A DNA stretch of 15,152 nt from Cyanobacteriota bacterium (GTDB taxonomy: Bacteria > Cyanobacteriota > Cyanobacteriia > PCC-6307 > Cyanobiaceae): contig JAPLIF010000283.1 in the NCBI GenBank assembly GCA_026389255.1, positions 1 through 15,152 of the forward strand. The letters are read 5' to 3'. Below, piece after piece: positions 6,272 through 14,024 of this stretch. Every line of letters begins with the position of its first letter. The first letter of the stretch is position 1. Under the pieces are notes generated by a model, which saw only the letters and a program-made list of their open reading frames with translations, was not told where the DNA came from and searched no databases. The position numbers and the translations under genes were made by a program.

Positions 6272-7324
6272 ATGGGCGATCCAGGCTCCCTGGCCTCGGA
6301 TCCTGTGGTCGTCATTGGCGCTGGGCTCACCGGAGGACTGATCTCCCTGGCCCTGGCCCGTCTTGGCCTGGATGTGATCCAGGTGGCACCGGCCAGCCCC
6401 AAAACAGGCGCCAGCGCCTCGGGTCTCAGCTACGGCAGCCTGAGCCTGGGCACCACGGGCCTCACCTGGCGGAGCCTCGAACGCCTCCACGGCCCCCTGG
6501 GCTGGACCGCCTGTGGCATCAAGTTGCACGACCGGGGCTGGCTGGGGCGGCGGCTGACCCTGGCGGGCAGCCGGGTCGATGGGCCCACGTTGATGGCGGC
6601 CCTACCAAAAGCCCTCGCGGCGGCCGGCGTTCAGCAACGGCCGGCGTTGGTGCAGGGCCTGGAGGCGGGGCCCGCTGGGGGCTGGCGACTGCATCTGGGT
6701 GCACCCCCTTTGGGGGCTCCCCCTTTGGGGGTGTCGATCCTTGAGGCGCGGCAGGTGGTGCTGGCGGCGGGGGCCGGCTGCCTGGGCCTCTGGCCTCCGC
6801 TAGCCCGCCAACTCGGGATCAGCTGGGCGGGGGTCCTGGCCCTGGAGATCAACCCGCGCACCAACCCCTGGCTACGACAAGTGGCCCGGGGTCGGTTGCT
6901 GTTGAACCAGAAGGAGCAGCGCCTTGGACTGGAGGATCAGGCCAGCTGTCTGGCTCAGGATCGCTGGATCGTGGATGCCAGCGCGGCTCCCTGGGGCCCG
7001 AAGGGGGTCCTGGTGGGCCAGATCAGCCTGGTGCAACCCCTTGAGGCCCCCCGGCGGGCCCCCGATCCCCACAGGATGGAGGAGCGATTGCGCCAGGGCC
7101 TGCAGGAGTGGGATCCCCAGATGGCCTCCCTGGGCGGGACCTACCGGCAGGTCCCTGTGGCCTTTGGACTCCAGGGTCGGGCCCTGGTGGGTCCGGTGCC
7201 AGGGGCCCCGGGGCTCTGGACTTTTACGGGCTTTCGCAGTCCCTTCTCTACGGCACCGCCACGGGCCGCCCAGTTGGCGGCATCCCTGGCGGCCACCCTG
7301 ACGAACCAGGAGCCCCAGCCATAA
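6272..7324 (+). CDS. FAD-dependent oxidoreductase, DAO (amino-acid oxidase-like) superfamily (350 aa)
   Basis: The N-terminus carries a Rossmann dinucleotide-binding motif, VVVIGAGLTGGLISLALARLG with G16, G18 and G21, followed by ASASGLSYGSLS, where the flavin-contacting loop of DAO-family enzymes lies. VVLAAGAGCLGLWPPLARQLG is the second FAD-contact element, and near the C-terminus VGPVPGAPGLWTFTGFRSPFSTAPPRAAQLA fits the final flavin-binding strand-helix. The substrate cannot be read. The start ATG lies 2 nt after the psbP stop, which implies coupled translation, although no functional link with photosystem II is established. An in-frame 15-nt duplication (GAPPL repeated) sits mid-protein. 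Its end lies 5 nt from the end of the convergent LCP gene, with no terminator visible between them. Confidence 0.8.
   Translation: MGDPGSLASDPVVVIGAGLTGGLISLALARLGLDVIQVAPASPKTGASASGLSYGSLSLGTTGLTWRSLERLHGPLGWTACGIKLHDRGWLGRRLTLAGSRVDGPTLMAALPKALAAAGVQQRPALVQGLEAGPAGGWRLHLGAPPLGAPPLGVSILEARQVVLAAGAGCLGLWPPLARQLGISWAGVLALEINPRTNPWLRQVARGRLLLNQKEQRLGLEDQASCLAQDRWIVDASAAPWGPKGVLVGQISLVQPLEAPRRAPDPHRMEERLRQGLQEWDPQMASLGGTYRQVPVAFGLQGRALVGPVPGAPGLWTFTGFRSPFSTAPPRAAQLAASLAATLTNQEPQP
6704..6731 (+). repeat. 15-nt tandem duplication made of two perfect palindromic hairpins
   Basis: CCCCCTTTGGGGG occurs at 6704-6716 and again at 6719-6731, a period of 15 nt, inside the oxidoreductase gene. Each copy is a 5-bp stem with a TTT loop. 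The repeat keeps frame and encodes APPLG-type pentapeptides. It looks like a recent slippage duplication in a surface loop. Confidence 0.7.
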
Positions 7325-7329
7325 CCAGA

Positions 7330-8376
7330 TCAGAACAAATAACGTTCGCCTTTCGACTGGGCCGGGGAATCGCCATGGGACTCCCCATAACTTTCATTAT
7401 CGGTTTTGTCCTTAGCGACACTTTCTCTAGTTTCACTTTGTTTTATTAGATTTTCCTGAGGGGCCGAAGATGGACTCGAATCAAGGGGCTGGGGCCAATC
7501 GGCCTCCCAGTAGCTGATGCCATTTTGATCAAAGGGCCTGCCGCCCAGAAGCTTGGTGTGCAATTGCGTGCCCCCCAGGGCCGTCACCATGCTGCCCAGA
7601 TCCATCGGGCCCATGTCCGTTTGCACCTCCTTGCCCATCATCACCAGTAGGGCCGGCAAACGCACCAGAGTTTCGGGACGGCCGAGCTTGGCGAAGAGAG
7701 CTCGCAGGGTGAGCTGCTGCCTTTCGAGGCGGCCGATATCACCAGCTTCATCATGGCGAAAGCGCAGGAAACCCTCAAGATTGGTTCCCTTGAGGGTCTG
7801 GAGTCCCGGCTGAAGATCAATATGCAATCCTTGGCTATTATCAACATATTCCATACGCTTTGGCACATTGATCTCCAGGCCACCCAGCATATCGCCGAGG
7901 CTCCTGATGGCCGCAAGATTAATCACCATATAGTGCTGAATCGAACGTCCCATCCGGGCCGATACTTCCTGCTTTACAGCATCAATCCCCCCGAGGGCAT
8001 AGAGAGAATTGATTTTAATCGGACCGTAGCTCTCGGCTTCAATATAGGAATCGCGAGGGATCTGAACCACATCTGTCACCCCTTCTTCCACCTTGATCAA
8101 GGCGATCACGTCCGTATTTCCCCCGCCTACATCGGTGCCGAGGAGCAACAGGGTCTGGCCCTCACTGTTCATCCAGCCGCTGAAGGCACCCGGCATGGCC
8201 GTCGCCTGGTCCCCGGAGCGTGGCTGACACAGGTGGGCCAGGGGCTGGGCCGCAAGAACCCCCACCAGCAGGCCCACGGGCATGGCCATCAGCACCAACA
8301 GGGCCCTGGAGCCCAGCAGCTGGCGAAGCCGGGAGGGGCTAGGACGCAAGGGAGGCGGCGGTGGTGGTGGGGGCAT
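7330..8376 (-). CDS. LytR-CpsA-Psr (LCP) family glycopolymer transferase (348 aa)
   Basis: LCP proteins transfer lipid-linked glycopolymers to the cell wall or a related acceptor outside the cytoplasmic membrane. A Pro-rich cytosolic N-terminus (residues 2-9 all Pro) leads to one membrane helix (about 24-43). The LCP domain follows: TLLLLGTDVGGGNTDVIAL with D82 and D89, VVQIPRDSYI with R108 and D109, KINSLYALGG, LEINVPKRMEYVD, and the polyprenyl-phosphate-binding segment FLRFRHDEAGDIGRLERQQ with R205, R207, D209, D213, R216 and R219. The last ~50 residues are a polar Ser/Asp/Glu-rich tail outside the domain, with AT-richer codons. The ABC gene ends 16 nt upstream, so the two are likely co-transcribed, possibly for envelope polysaccharide work. 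Confidence 0.9.
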   Translation of the reverse strand: MPPPPPPPPLRPSPSRLRQLLGSRALLVLMAMPVGLLVGVLAAQPLAHLCQPRSGDQATAMPGAFSGWMNSEGQTLLLLGTDVGGGNTDVIALIKVEEGVTDVVQIPRDSYIEAESYGPIKINSLYALGGIDAVKQEVSARMGRSIQHYMVINLAAIRSLGDMLGGLEINVPKRMEYVDNSQGLHIDLQPGLQTLKGTNLEGFLRFRHDEAGDIGRLERQQLTLRALFAKLGRPETLVRLPALLVMMGKEVQTDMGPMDLGSMVTALGGTQLHTKLLGGRPFDQNGISYWEADWPQPLDSSPSSAPQENLIKQSETRESVAKDKTDNESYGESHGDSPAQSKGERYLF

Positions 8377-8392
8377 GGCAGGGCCGGGACGC

Positions 8393-9988
8393 TCAGAGCA
8401 TCGACGGCGAAGTGGAACTCAGTCCGGCCTGAACCCGCCAGAGATCGGCGTAGGCCTGACCCCGCTGGAGGAGGTCGTCATGGCGTCCAGTCTCCACGAT
8501 GCGGCCGTTCTGCATGACCACAATCCGATCGGCGCGCCGGACGGTGCTGAGACGGTGGGCAATGACGACAGTGGTGCGTTGCGCCGTGATCAGATCCAGG
8601 GAACGTTGGATCGCCGCCTCCGTTTCATTGTCGACAGCGGCCGTGGCCTCATCGAGAATCAACACCGGTGGGTCCTTGAGAATGGCCCGGGCCAGGGCGA
8701 GGCGCTGGCGCTGTCCCCCCGAGAGCCTCTGGCCCCGTTCGCCCACAATCGTGTCGTATCCATAGGGAAGGGCAGCAATGAAGCCATCGGCCTCGGCCAG
8801 CCGAGCCGCCTTTTCGATGGCCGCCCGCGGCGCTTCAAAGCTTCCGTAGGCGATGTTCTCGGCGACGCTTCCATGGAAAAGAAACACCTCCTGGCTCACC
8901 AGGCCGATGGCCCGGCGCAGATCATCCAGGCGCAGACTGTTGATGGGCACCCCATCCAGCAAGATGCGGCCGGAGTTGATCTCGTAGAGCCGCAGCAGCA
9001 ACTTGACGATGGTGCTCTTGCCGGAGCCCGTGGCGCCGACGATTCCCAGGGTGGAGCCCGCCGGCACGACAAGATCGAGTCCCTCTAGCAAGGGTGGCCG
9101 CTCCGGATAGGCGAAACCAACCCCCTCAAAGCGCAATTCCCCCCGCACCCCAGCCAGGGGCAGGGGGCGATCGCCCGACGGAATGGCGATGGGTGTATCC
9201 AACAGATCCAAGACCCGGTTGGTGGAGGCCATGGCCCGCTGGTAGTCATCCAACGTGCGTCCCAGGGTGGTGAGGGGCCAGAGCAGGCGCTGGGTAATAA
9301 ACACTAAAAAGCTGTAGGTGCCAACGGCAATGACGCCGCGCCAGGCCTGGAGGCCCCCCACCACCAGAATGGTGATAAAAGCAAACAGAATCGCATAGCG
9401 AATCAGGGGCACAAAGGCCGCTGAAAGACGAATGGCCCGGCGGTTGCTGAGGCGATAGTCATCACTGAGCCGCTCCAGCCGTTGGCGTTCCCAAGCTTCG
9501 GCCACATAGCTTTTGATCGTCAGAATACCACCGATATTGTTCGCCAATTGACTCGCCATATCCCCCGCTTTTTCCCGTACCTCCCGGTAACGGGGTGCCA
9601 AACGGGACTGGAAACGCAGCGAACCCCACACAATCAGCGGGATCGGCAAAACCGCCAGGCCAGCCACCATGGGAGAAAGGGCCACCATGCTGGCTCCAAC
9701 GGCCAGAACTGTGGTGATGAGCTGCAGGATTTCGTTGGCGCCTTGATCCAAAAAGCGCTCCAACTGATTGATATCGTCATTCAAAACAGCCAGCAGTTGA
9801 CCGGTGCTGCCCGCCTCGAAAAAACCCATCTCCAGATGTTGGAGATGGTCATAGGCCTCGATTCGGAGCTCGTGCTGGACGGTCTGGGCCAGGTTGCGCC
9901 AAAGCAAACCATAGAGATATTCAAAGAGCGATTCGGCACTCCAGATCACAAACGAAAGCAAGGCCAGCACCGCCAGCTGGGCGGGCAC
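8393..9988 (-). CDS. ABC exporter (MsbA/MDR type), N-terminally truncated
   Basis: A half-transporter with fused membrane and ATPase domains. The nucleotide-binding domain is complete: Walker [10 protein letters not shown] (318-326), Q-loop VSQEVFLF, signature LSGGQ (422-426), Walker [10 protein letters not shown] (442-450) and H-loop H478. The membrane domain begins abruptly at [24 protein letters not shown], the second helix of such exporters. It lacks the elbow helix, helix 1 and first outer loop, roughly 60-80 residues; full-length relatives are about 580-610 aa and this is 531. The only start is a GTG at 9988. Upstream codons in this frame ([11 protein letters not shown]) are not family sequence but out-of-frame RRM-gene DNA. 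This looks like a deletion or assembly join. If real, the protein is unlikely to function as a normal exporter. Confidence 0.85.
   Translation of the reverse strand: MPAQLAVLALLSFVIWSAESLFEYLYGLLWRNLAQTVQHELRIEAYDHLQHLEMGFFEAGSTGQLLAVLNDDINQLERFLDQGANEILQLITTVLAVGASMVALSPMVAGLAVLPIPLIVWGSLRFQSRLAPRYREVREKAGDMASQLANNIGGILTIKSYVAEAWERQRLERLSDDYRLSNRRAIRLSAAFVPLIRYAILFAFITILVVGGLQAWRGVIAVGTYSFLVFITQRLLWPLTTLGRTLDDYQRAMASTNRVLDLLDTPIAIPSGDRPLPLAGVRGELRFEGVGFAYPERPPLLEGLDLVVPAGSTLGIVGATGSGKSTIVKLLLRLYEINSGRILLDGVPINSLRLDDLRRAIGLVSQEVFLFHGSVAENIAYGSFEAPRAAIEKAARLAEADGFIAALPYGYDTIVGERGQRLSGGQRQRLALARAILKDPPVLILDEATAAVDNETEAAIQRSLDLITAQRTTVVIAHRLSTVRRADRIVVMQNGRIVETGRHDDLLQRGQAYADLWRVQAGLSSTSPSML
9167..9174. 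repeat. HIP1 octamer GCGATCGC
   Basis: One copy of the highly iterated palindrome typical of many cyanobacterial chromosomes, here within the ABC transporter gene. Confidence 0.7.
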
Positions 9989-10329
9989 CGTTCGGGCTCC
10001 GAACCGCCGGCTTCGGAACGACCACCAGCGCCGCCTCCACCACCGCGGTTGCCGTAGCCCCCACGGCCACCGCCACCGCCGCCCGTTTCCCGGGGGGTGG
10101 CCTTATTGACCCGGATCATGCGCCCCATCCATTCCACGTTCTGGAGGTCATCCATCGCCTTTTGCTCAGAAGCATCGGAATCCAGCTCAACAAAGGCAAA
10201 GCCACGCTTACGGCCCGTATCGCGATCGAGGGGAAGACTGCACTGTCGCACTTCACCGTACTGACTAAAGAGATCAAGCAGGTCTTCCCGTTCGGCCTGA
10301 AACGAGAGGTTGCCGACATAGATGGTCAT
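9946..10329 (-). CDS. RRM-type glycine-rich RNA-binding protein (cyanobacterial Rbp), with replaced tail
   Basis: A single RNA recognition motif: RNP2 IYVGNL (3-8) and RNP1 KRGFAFVE (41-48), with [20 protein letters not shown] and [14 protein letters not shown] as in cyanobacterial Rbp proteins, which are often cold-induced. A Gly-rich linker follows (about 84-102). Rbp proteins usually continue with a longer Gly/Arg/Tyr-rich tail. Here the frame runs into the ABC gene, so the last 14 residues (ending PCFRL) are ABC DNA read in the wrong frame. I chose ATG 10329, giving the family-typical [10 protein letters not shown], over the TTG at 10338. The 223 bp upstream, to the divergent ORF at 10553, hold no gene and no convincing promoter; a long 5' leader would be typical. 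Confidence 0.85.
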   Translation of the reverse strand: MTIYVGNLSFQAEREDLLDLFSQYGEVRQCSLPLDRDTGRKRGFAFVELDSDASEQKAMDDLQNVEWMGRMIRVNKATPRETGGGGGGRGGYGNRGGGGGAGGRSEAGGSEPERCPPSWRCWPCFRL

Positions 10330-10552
10330 CAGAGGCAAAACTGGAACGGATTAGCTTGATCTCCGACTCCAATAAGAACCGAAATCGTAGAAATCAGCGC
10401 AATTTTACAACTACAGCGCCCAGGCTGGCGCCGCCCGACCGGGGAGCAGGGCCAACATGAAGAAATTTGAAGCAAAACGGAAGAGAATCAAAAGGACTGA
10501 GATCGAACGGCGAAAGTGTCCCAATGTCAGCAAATGCTGATCAATCAATGCG

Positions 10553-10753
10553 ATGACGATGGCCCCCTCGCCCTGGAGCCTCGCCTGGCAACCCAATGGG
10601 GAGCTTGGCCTGCAAGATAAATTCGATCTGCTGCAGACCCTGGTGCTTTCAGAAAGTGTTGAAGTTCAGACTTCGTTGATTGCCGCCGTTGAGAGCCTGT
10701 CCACGTCCGAGCTCAGCATGACCTCAATCACCAGCACCACTGCGAGTTGGTAA
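10553..10753 (+). CDS. Small hypothetical protein (66 aa)
   Basis: A short frame opening MTMAPSPWSLAWQPNGELGL, then QDKFDLLQTLVLSESVEVQT, and ending in a Ser/Thr-rich stretch (STSELSMTSITSTTASW). Third codon positions are G/C-biased in a way compatible with coding. The fairly acidic helical middle looks protein-like, but I recognise no family and see no signal peptide. It is divergent from the RRM gene and convergent with the small secreted protein. No Shine-Dalgarno sequence is seen. It may be a lineage-specific small protein or a chance frame. Confidence 0.4.
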   Translation: MTMAPSPWSLAWQPNGELGLQDKFDLLQTLVLSESVEVQTSLIAAVESLSTSELSMTSITSTTASW

Positions 10754-10806
10754 ACAACGCCAAAAGCAGCATTCCAGGGCCAAGGGCCCCGGGTGTCAGC
10801 GGCAGT

Positions 10807-11127
10807 TCAGATTGGAAAACGCTGCATGGTGGCCAGCCGACATTCCTTGCGGGCCAGTTCAACGCCTCTGCCCTGGATGATGCGATCGGCCACACAGCGG
10901 CAGGCAAAACCCGCCATGCCCGCAGGGGGGACCTTGCCCGCCTGGGACATCTCCGATTCAAAAGCCGTCAGGCACATCGCCTGCACAATGGCGCCAACCC
11001 CCTGGGCTCGGGCCCCTAGGGGCAGGGCGACCAGGGGCAAAGCCGCCCCCAGAACCATCGCCAGGGTCAGGCCGATGCGGGATCGGACCTGAAGAAGCGA
11101 AAAGGGGCGGTCAGCGGGAAGAGGCAT
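10807..11127 (-). CDS. Small secreted cysteine-containing protein (106 aa)
   Basis: A hydrophobic signal sequence (about 19-37, IGLTLAMVLGAALPLVALPLG) ends with a likely signal peptidase I site, A-R-A before Q42. The mature part of about 65 residues has four cysteines (C52, C76, C78, C96) in a C-x23-C-x-C-x17-C pattern within short helices, suggesting one or two disulfides in the periplasm or thylakoid lumen. This resembles small conserved hypothetical proteins of marine and freshwater picocyanobacteria; no function is known to me. The ATG lies 8 nt after the helicase stop, so it is probably expressed from the helicase transcript. Confidence 0.7.
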   Translation of the reverse strand: MPLPADRPFSLLQVRSRIGLTLAMVLGAALPLVALPLGARAQGVGAIVQAMCLTAFESEMSQAGKVPPAGMAGFACRCVADRIIQGRGVELARKECRLATMQRFPI

Positions 11128-11135
11128 GGGCGGGT

Positions 11136-13310
11136 TCAGACCGGCAGCCGGGAGATCTGCAGTTCCTTGTTCATGACCCGCAGCCGTTGGAGGTCGGTAA
11201 AGACAGCCTCCGGCATCCCCTTGGGGAGATCGACGGTGGAGTGGCCCTCGTAGATGCGGATGCGGCCGATGGAACGCCCGGTGAGGCCCGCTTCATTGGC
11301 GATGGCACCGACGATGTTGCCGGGCCTGACATGGTCGCGCCAGCCCACCTCAAGACGGAAACGATCCAGATGGGCTTCCGGGGGGGATTCGGGACGATCG
11401 GGATCGGAGCGATCGTTATCGCGACGGTCACGGCCGCCATCGCGACACCCATCTCGGCCGCCATCGCGATCGCGGCGGAATTCGCCACTGCGGCCCTCGC
11501 GGCGTCCGTCGCCACGGCTATCGCCACCGCGGCTATCGAGAACGCGGCCAGCCGAGGCACCCCATCGCTGTTCGCCCTTTAGCAACAGCGGTTTGCCGGC
11601 CAGGCTCAGCTCAAGGGCCGCCAAGGCCAGCACGGACGGGGTGCAGTCGAGTTCCTGGCCCAGGCGCTGCAGGACTTCGGCGAGCAGGGCCCGCTCTTCG
11701 GTGGTGGTGGTGGGTTGCTGCACGGTGCCGGCCAGCCGTTGGTGCAGGCGGTCGAGACGGTGCTGATGGATGGCCGCATTGGAGGGCACATCCATGGGCT
11801 CGATCGGCTGGCCCACGGCCCGCTCCATGCCGCCCAGGAAACGCCGTTCCCGCGGCGTCAGGAACAGAATGGCGTCGCCACTGCGGCCGGCCCGGCCGGT
11901 GCGACCGATGCGGTGGACATAGGCCTCACCGTCAAAGGGCACGTCGTAATTGATGACGAGCGAAATACGTTCGACATCCAGGCCCCGGGCCGCCACATCG
12001 GTGGCGACGAGCACATTCACCTGGCCATCGCGCAGCCGTTGGATGGTGCGCTCCCTGAGGGTCTGGGGCACATCACCGTTGAGCACCGCCACGTCGTAAC
12101 CGTGTTCTTCGAGGGCTTCGGCAACGGTGAGGCTGACCGCTTTGGTGCGGGCAAAGATGATCACGCCCTCACTCCCTTCGGCCTCCAGCACCCGTTCGAG
12201 GGCCTCCAGCTTTTGGGGCGCCTGGACGAGGATGTAACGCTGGCGGATGCGACGGCCATCGGCACCCTTGGTGCGAATCGTGACCTCAGCGGGATCCTGG
12301 AGGTATTTCTGGGAGAGGCGCCGGATCTCCGACGGCATGGTGGCCGAGAAGAGCACGACCTGACGGGGGCTGGGGAGCTGCTCGAGCACCCACTCGACAT
12401 CATCGATGAAGCCCATCCGCAGCATTTCGTCCGCCTCATCGAGCACGAGGGCCCGCAGACCGGAGACATCCAACGTGCCCTGGCGGATGTGGTCCATGAC
12501 CCGGCCCGGGGTGCCGACGACGATCTGGACGCCCCGGCGCAGGTGCTGGATCTGGTCACGGAAATCGGCGCCGCCATAAACGGCCAGCACGCGCACCTGG
12601 CTGAGCCGGGCCGCATAGGAATTAAAGGCTTCGGCCACCTGCATGGCCAGTTCCCGGGTGGGGGTCAGCACCAGCACCTGGGGCGTGCGCTGTTGGGGGT
12701 CCAGGCGCTCCAGCAGGGGCAGGGCAAAGGCGGCCGTCTTGCCGGTGCCGGTCTGGGCCTGGCCGACCAGGTCGCGGCCCAACATCAATTCGGGAATGGC
12801 GGCCCGTTGAATCGGCGAAGGATCCTGGAAGCCAATGGCCGCCAGACCGGAAAGCAGCTCGGGGCTGAGGCCGAAACCCACGAAACCGGAGGCATCGGCT
12901 GGGGCGGGAGCCGCCGCAGCCTCCTGAGCTGCAGCAACGGCCACGGGCTCGGCAACGGGCTCAGTTACAACAGTGGGCTCGGACTCCAGGCCCGCGACGG
13001 CGATGGTCTCGGAAACGGACGACAAGGCGGTGGGGGAAAGATCAACGTTGCTGGGCACCACGCCTTCGGGCTGGACGCCGTTGGTGTTCTCAAGCAGGGC
13101 GGGGGAGGCAGCGTCGATGTCCACGCTCAAATCGGCGCTGGTTGCCAAGGAATCGCTGACGTGAAGCGACACTTCAAGGTCGGCAGCGGTAAGGGCGCTG
13201 CCCAAAGAGGGATGGGTCAAGGAAGGGGGCCTGCGGGGCCAGTGATCCTTCAACGCAGGCACGCAGCGACCCTGGGTGGGAGAAGAATCTCCCGCGCTGC
13301 ACCGCCTCAA
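11136..13310 (-). CDS. DEAD-box RNA helicase, CsdA/DeaD type, with C-terminal RNA-binding domain (up to 724 aa)
   Basis: An ATP-dependent RNA helicase for ribosome assembly and cold-related RNA remodelling. The core starts near residue 146: Q motif (GFQDPSPIQ), motif I AQTGTGKT (185-192), PTREL, TPGRV, DEAD (291-294), SAT (322-324), IIFART, ATDVAARGLDV and HRIGRTGRAGR (466-476). A basic-acidic Gly/Arg/Asp linker (about 591-640) leads to a DbpA/CsdA-type RNA-binding domain (651-722, from FRLEVGWRDHVRPGNIVGAI to LQIS). The first ~140 residues are an Ala/Val/Glu-rich, low-complexity extension. No ATG exists before the core. The frame is limited by a TAA at 13311-13313, so TTG 13310 is the furthest start, and later GTG or TTG codons are equally possible. 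A hairpin at 13278-13293 lies in this uncertain region and may be 5' leader. Confidence 0.93.
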   Translation of the reverse strand: MRRCSAGDSSPTQGRCVPALKDHWPRRPPSLTHPSLGSALTAADLEVSLHVSDSLATSADLSVDIDAASPALLENTNGVQPEGVVPSNVDLSPTALSSVSETIAVAGLESEPTVVTEPVAEPVAVAAAQEAAAAPAPADASGFVGFGLSPELLSGLAAIGFQDPSPIQRAAIPELMLGRDLVGQAQTGTGKTAAFALPLLERLDPQQRTPQVLVLTPTRELAMQVAEAFNSYAARLSQVRVLAVYGGADFRDQIQHLRRGVQIVVGTPGRVMDHIRQGTLDVSGLRALVLDEADEMLRMGFIDDVEWVLEQLPSPRQVVLFSATMPSEIRRLSQKYLQDPAEVTIRTKGADGRRIRQRYILVQAPQKLEALERVLEAEGSEGVIIFARTKAVSLTVAEALEEHGYDVAVLNGDVPQTLRERTIQRLRDGQVNVLVATDVAARGLDVERISLVINYDVPFDGEAYVHRIGRTGRAGRSGDAILFLTPRERRFLGGMERAVGQPIEPMDVPSNAAIHQHRLDRLHQRLAGTVQQPTTTTEERALLAEVLQRLGQELDCTPSVLALAALELSLAGKPLLLKGEQRWGASAGRVLDSRGGDSRGDGRREGRSGEFRRDRDGGRDGCRDGGRDRRDNDRSDPDRPESPPEAHLDRFRLEVGWRDHVRPGNIVGAIANEAGLTGRSIGRIRIYEGHSTVDLPKGMPEAVFTDLQRLRVMNKELQISRLPV
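11466..11473. repeat. HIP1 octamer GCGATCGC
   Basis: A second copy of the cyanobacterial octamer, in the Arg/Asp/Gly-rich linker of the helicase gene, where CGC/GAT-type codons could also produce it by chance. Confidence 0.5.
13278..13293 (-). promoter_or_regulatory. Hairpin at the 5' end of the helicase message
   Basis: GGGAGA, loop of four (AGAA on the plus strand), TCTCCC: a perfect 6-bp stem. It lies 17 nt after the furthest possible TTG start and before several later GTG/TTG candidates. If translation begins downstream it would be a leader structure, a setting where cold-shock helicase mRNAs are often controlled. It could also be incidental coding DNA. Confidence 0.25.
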
Positions 13311-13377
13311 TTAAAGGTTTGAAGTTTTAACATTACCATGTCGTCGGCCTTGAAGTTGTCGCCGGGGGTACCTGCCG

Positions 13378-13770
13378 TCAGGCTGGCTCGCACCTGCCGT
13401 AATCATCCTCCAGGCGCTCAATATCGTCCTCGCTCAGCACGCTGCCCCGCTGGACCTCCACGATCTCCAGGCCCTGGGGACCGGCGCTGGCGCGATGGAC
13501 GCAGCCGACGGGCACCTCCAGCCCCTGGCCAGGCAGCACCTTGAGGCTGGCTTCGCCCAGCTGCACCACCCCCTCGCCAGCCAGCACGAGCCACTGCTCG
13601 CTGCGCTGGTGGTGCCGTTGCAAACTGAAGCGGCGGTTGGGATCCAGGTGCAGCCGCTTGACCTGGTAGCCCTCGCCGACGGCCAGCACTTCGTACCAGC
13701 CCCAGGGGCGCAGGCAGCGGGACCCCAGGGTGGGCGCGCCGGTGGCTTGATTGACAGTTACAGGATCCAT
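13378..13770 (-). CDS. Cupin protein, type II phosphomannose-isomerase-like (130 aa)
   Basis: A single cupin domain like the C-terminal isomerase domain of ManC/GDP-mannose pyrophosphorylase-isomerase proteins, here stand-alone. Conserved elements are RPWGWYEVLAVGEGYQVKRL (21-40), the metal-binding FSLQRHHQRSEQWLVL with H53, H54 and E58, PGQGLEVPVGCVHRA with H92, and the end motif LEIVEVQRGSVLSEDDIERLEDDYGR. The frame extends upstream to a TTG at 14019, but that extension (83 residues) reads a ParA-like motif in the wrong frame and contains a VTANL repeat, so I start at the ATG at 13770. It may act in sugar-nucleotide metabolism; substrate unproven. Confidence 0.8.
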   Translation of the reverse strand: MDPVTVNQATGAPTLGSRCLRPWGWYEVLAVGEGYQVKRLHLDPNRRFSLQRHHQRSEQWLVLAGEGVVQLGEASLKVLPGQGLEVPVGCVHRASAGPQGLEIVEVQRGSVLSEDDIERLEDDYGRCEPA

Positions 13771-13790
13771 GCTGGCTAGCCCAACTGTGG

Positions 13791-13820
13791 CCAGGTTGGC
13801 AGTGACCAGGTTGGCAGTGA
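13791..13820. repeat. 15-nt perfect tandem duplication
   Basis: CCAGGTTGGCAGTGA is present twice head to tail (13791-13805 and 13806-13820). In the minus-strand frame that continues into the cupin gene it encodes VTANL twice. It lies just upstream of the chosen cupin start. Confidence 0.75.
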
Positions 13821-13868
13821 CCCATTCCACAGCGGAGATCAGATCAGCCACCGCGGGCTGAAGGTGGG

Positions 13869-14003
13869 TCAGGACCTCAGCGGCCAGCAGGACGGCCTGG
13901 GTCGCATTGTTGAGCCCATTGGGGCCATCTCTCTCATGCGGATCAGGTGAACGGTGGTGGACTTTCCAACCCCACCCTTGCAATTCAGAACAGCGTTCAG
14001 CAA
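13869..14003 (-). pseudogene. Relic of a ParA/MinD-type ATPase gene (N-terminal Walker A segment only)
   Basis: From a TTG at 14003 this frame reads LLNAVLNCKGGVGKSTTVHLI. This matches the start of ParA-type partition ATPases: a short beta strand, then the deviant Walker A KGGVGKSTT at 13979-13953, and its first helix. ParA homology then ceases and the frame stops at 13869 after 44 codons. ParA proteins are about 200-260 aa, so nearly all of the gene is absent. The overlapping frame that reads on into the cupin gene (residues such as NNATQAVLLAAEVLTHLQ) also looks like displaced coding sequence I cannot name. Together these suggest a deletion joined the head of a parA gene to the cupin locus. 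A palindrome sits 21 nt upstream. Confidence 0.5.
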
Positions 14004-14024
14004 CGGATGAGTTCATCAACTTTT

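Noticed and set aside
7753..8517. 254-codon plus-strand frame opposite the LCP gene
   Set aside because: It is antisense to an LCP protein with all conserved residues; no recognisable domain.
10380..10430. Promoter-like TTGTAA / TACGAT ahead of the RRM gene
   Set aside because: The spacer is about 15 bp and each box matches consensus at only four of six positions; too weak to call.
10779..10795. Possible terminator GGGCC-AAG-GGCCC between convergent genes
   Set aside because: Only a 5-bp stem with a 3-nt loop and no T-run on either side; common by chance in this base composition.
11715..13322. 535-codon open frame on the plus strand opposite the helicase
   Set aside because: It is a shadow of the high-GC helicase gene; the composition is His/Gly/Gln-rich with no domain, while the opposite strand has every DEAD-box motif.
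13771..14019. N-terminal extension of the cupin frame to a TTG at 14019
   Set aside because: It reads the ParA Walker A segment in the wrong frame (QGWGWKVHH) and has no cupin homology; the ATG at 13770 gives a normal-length single-domain protein.
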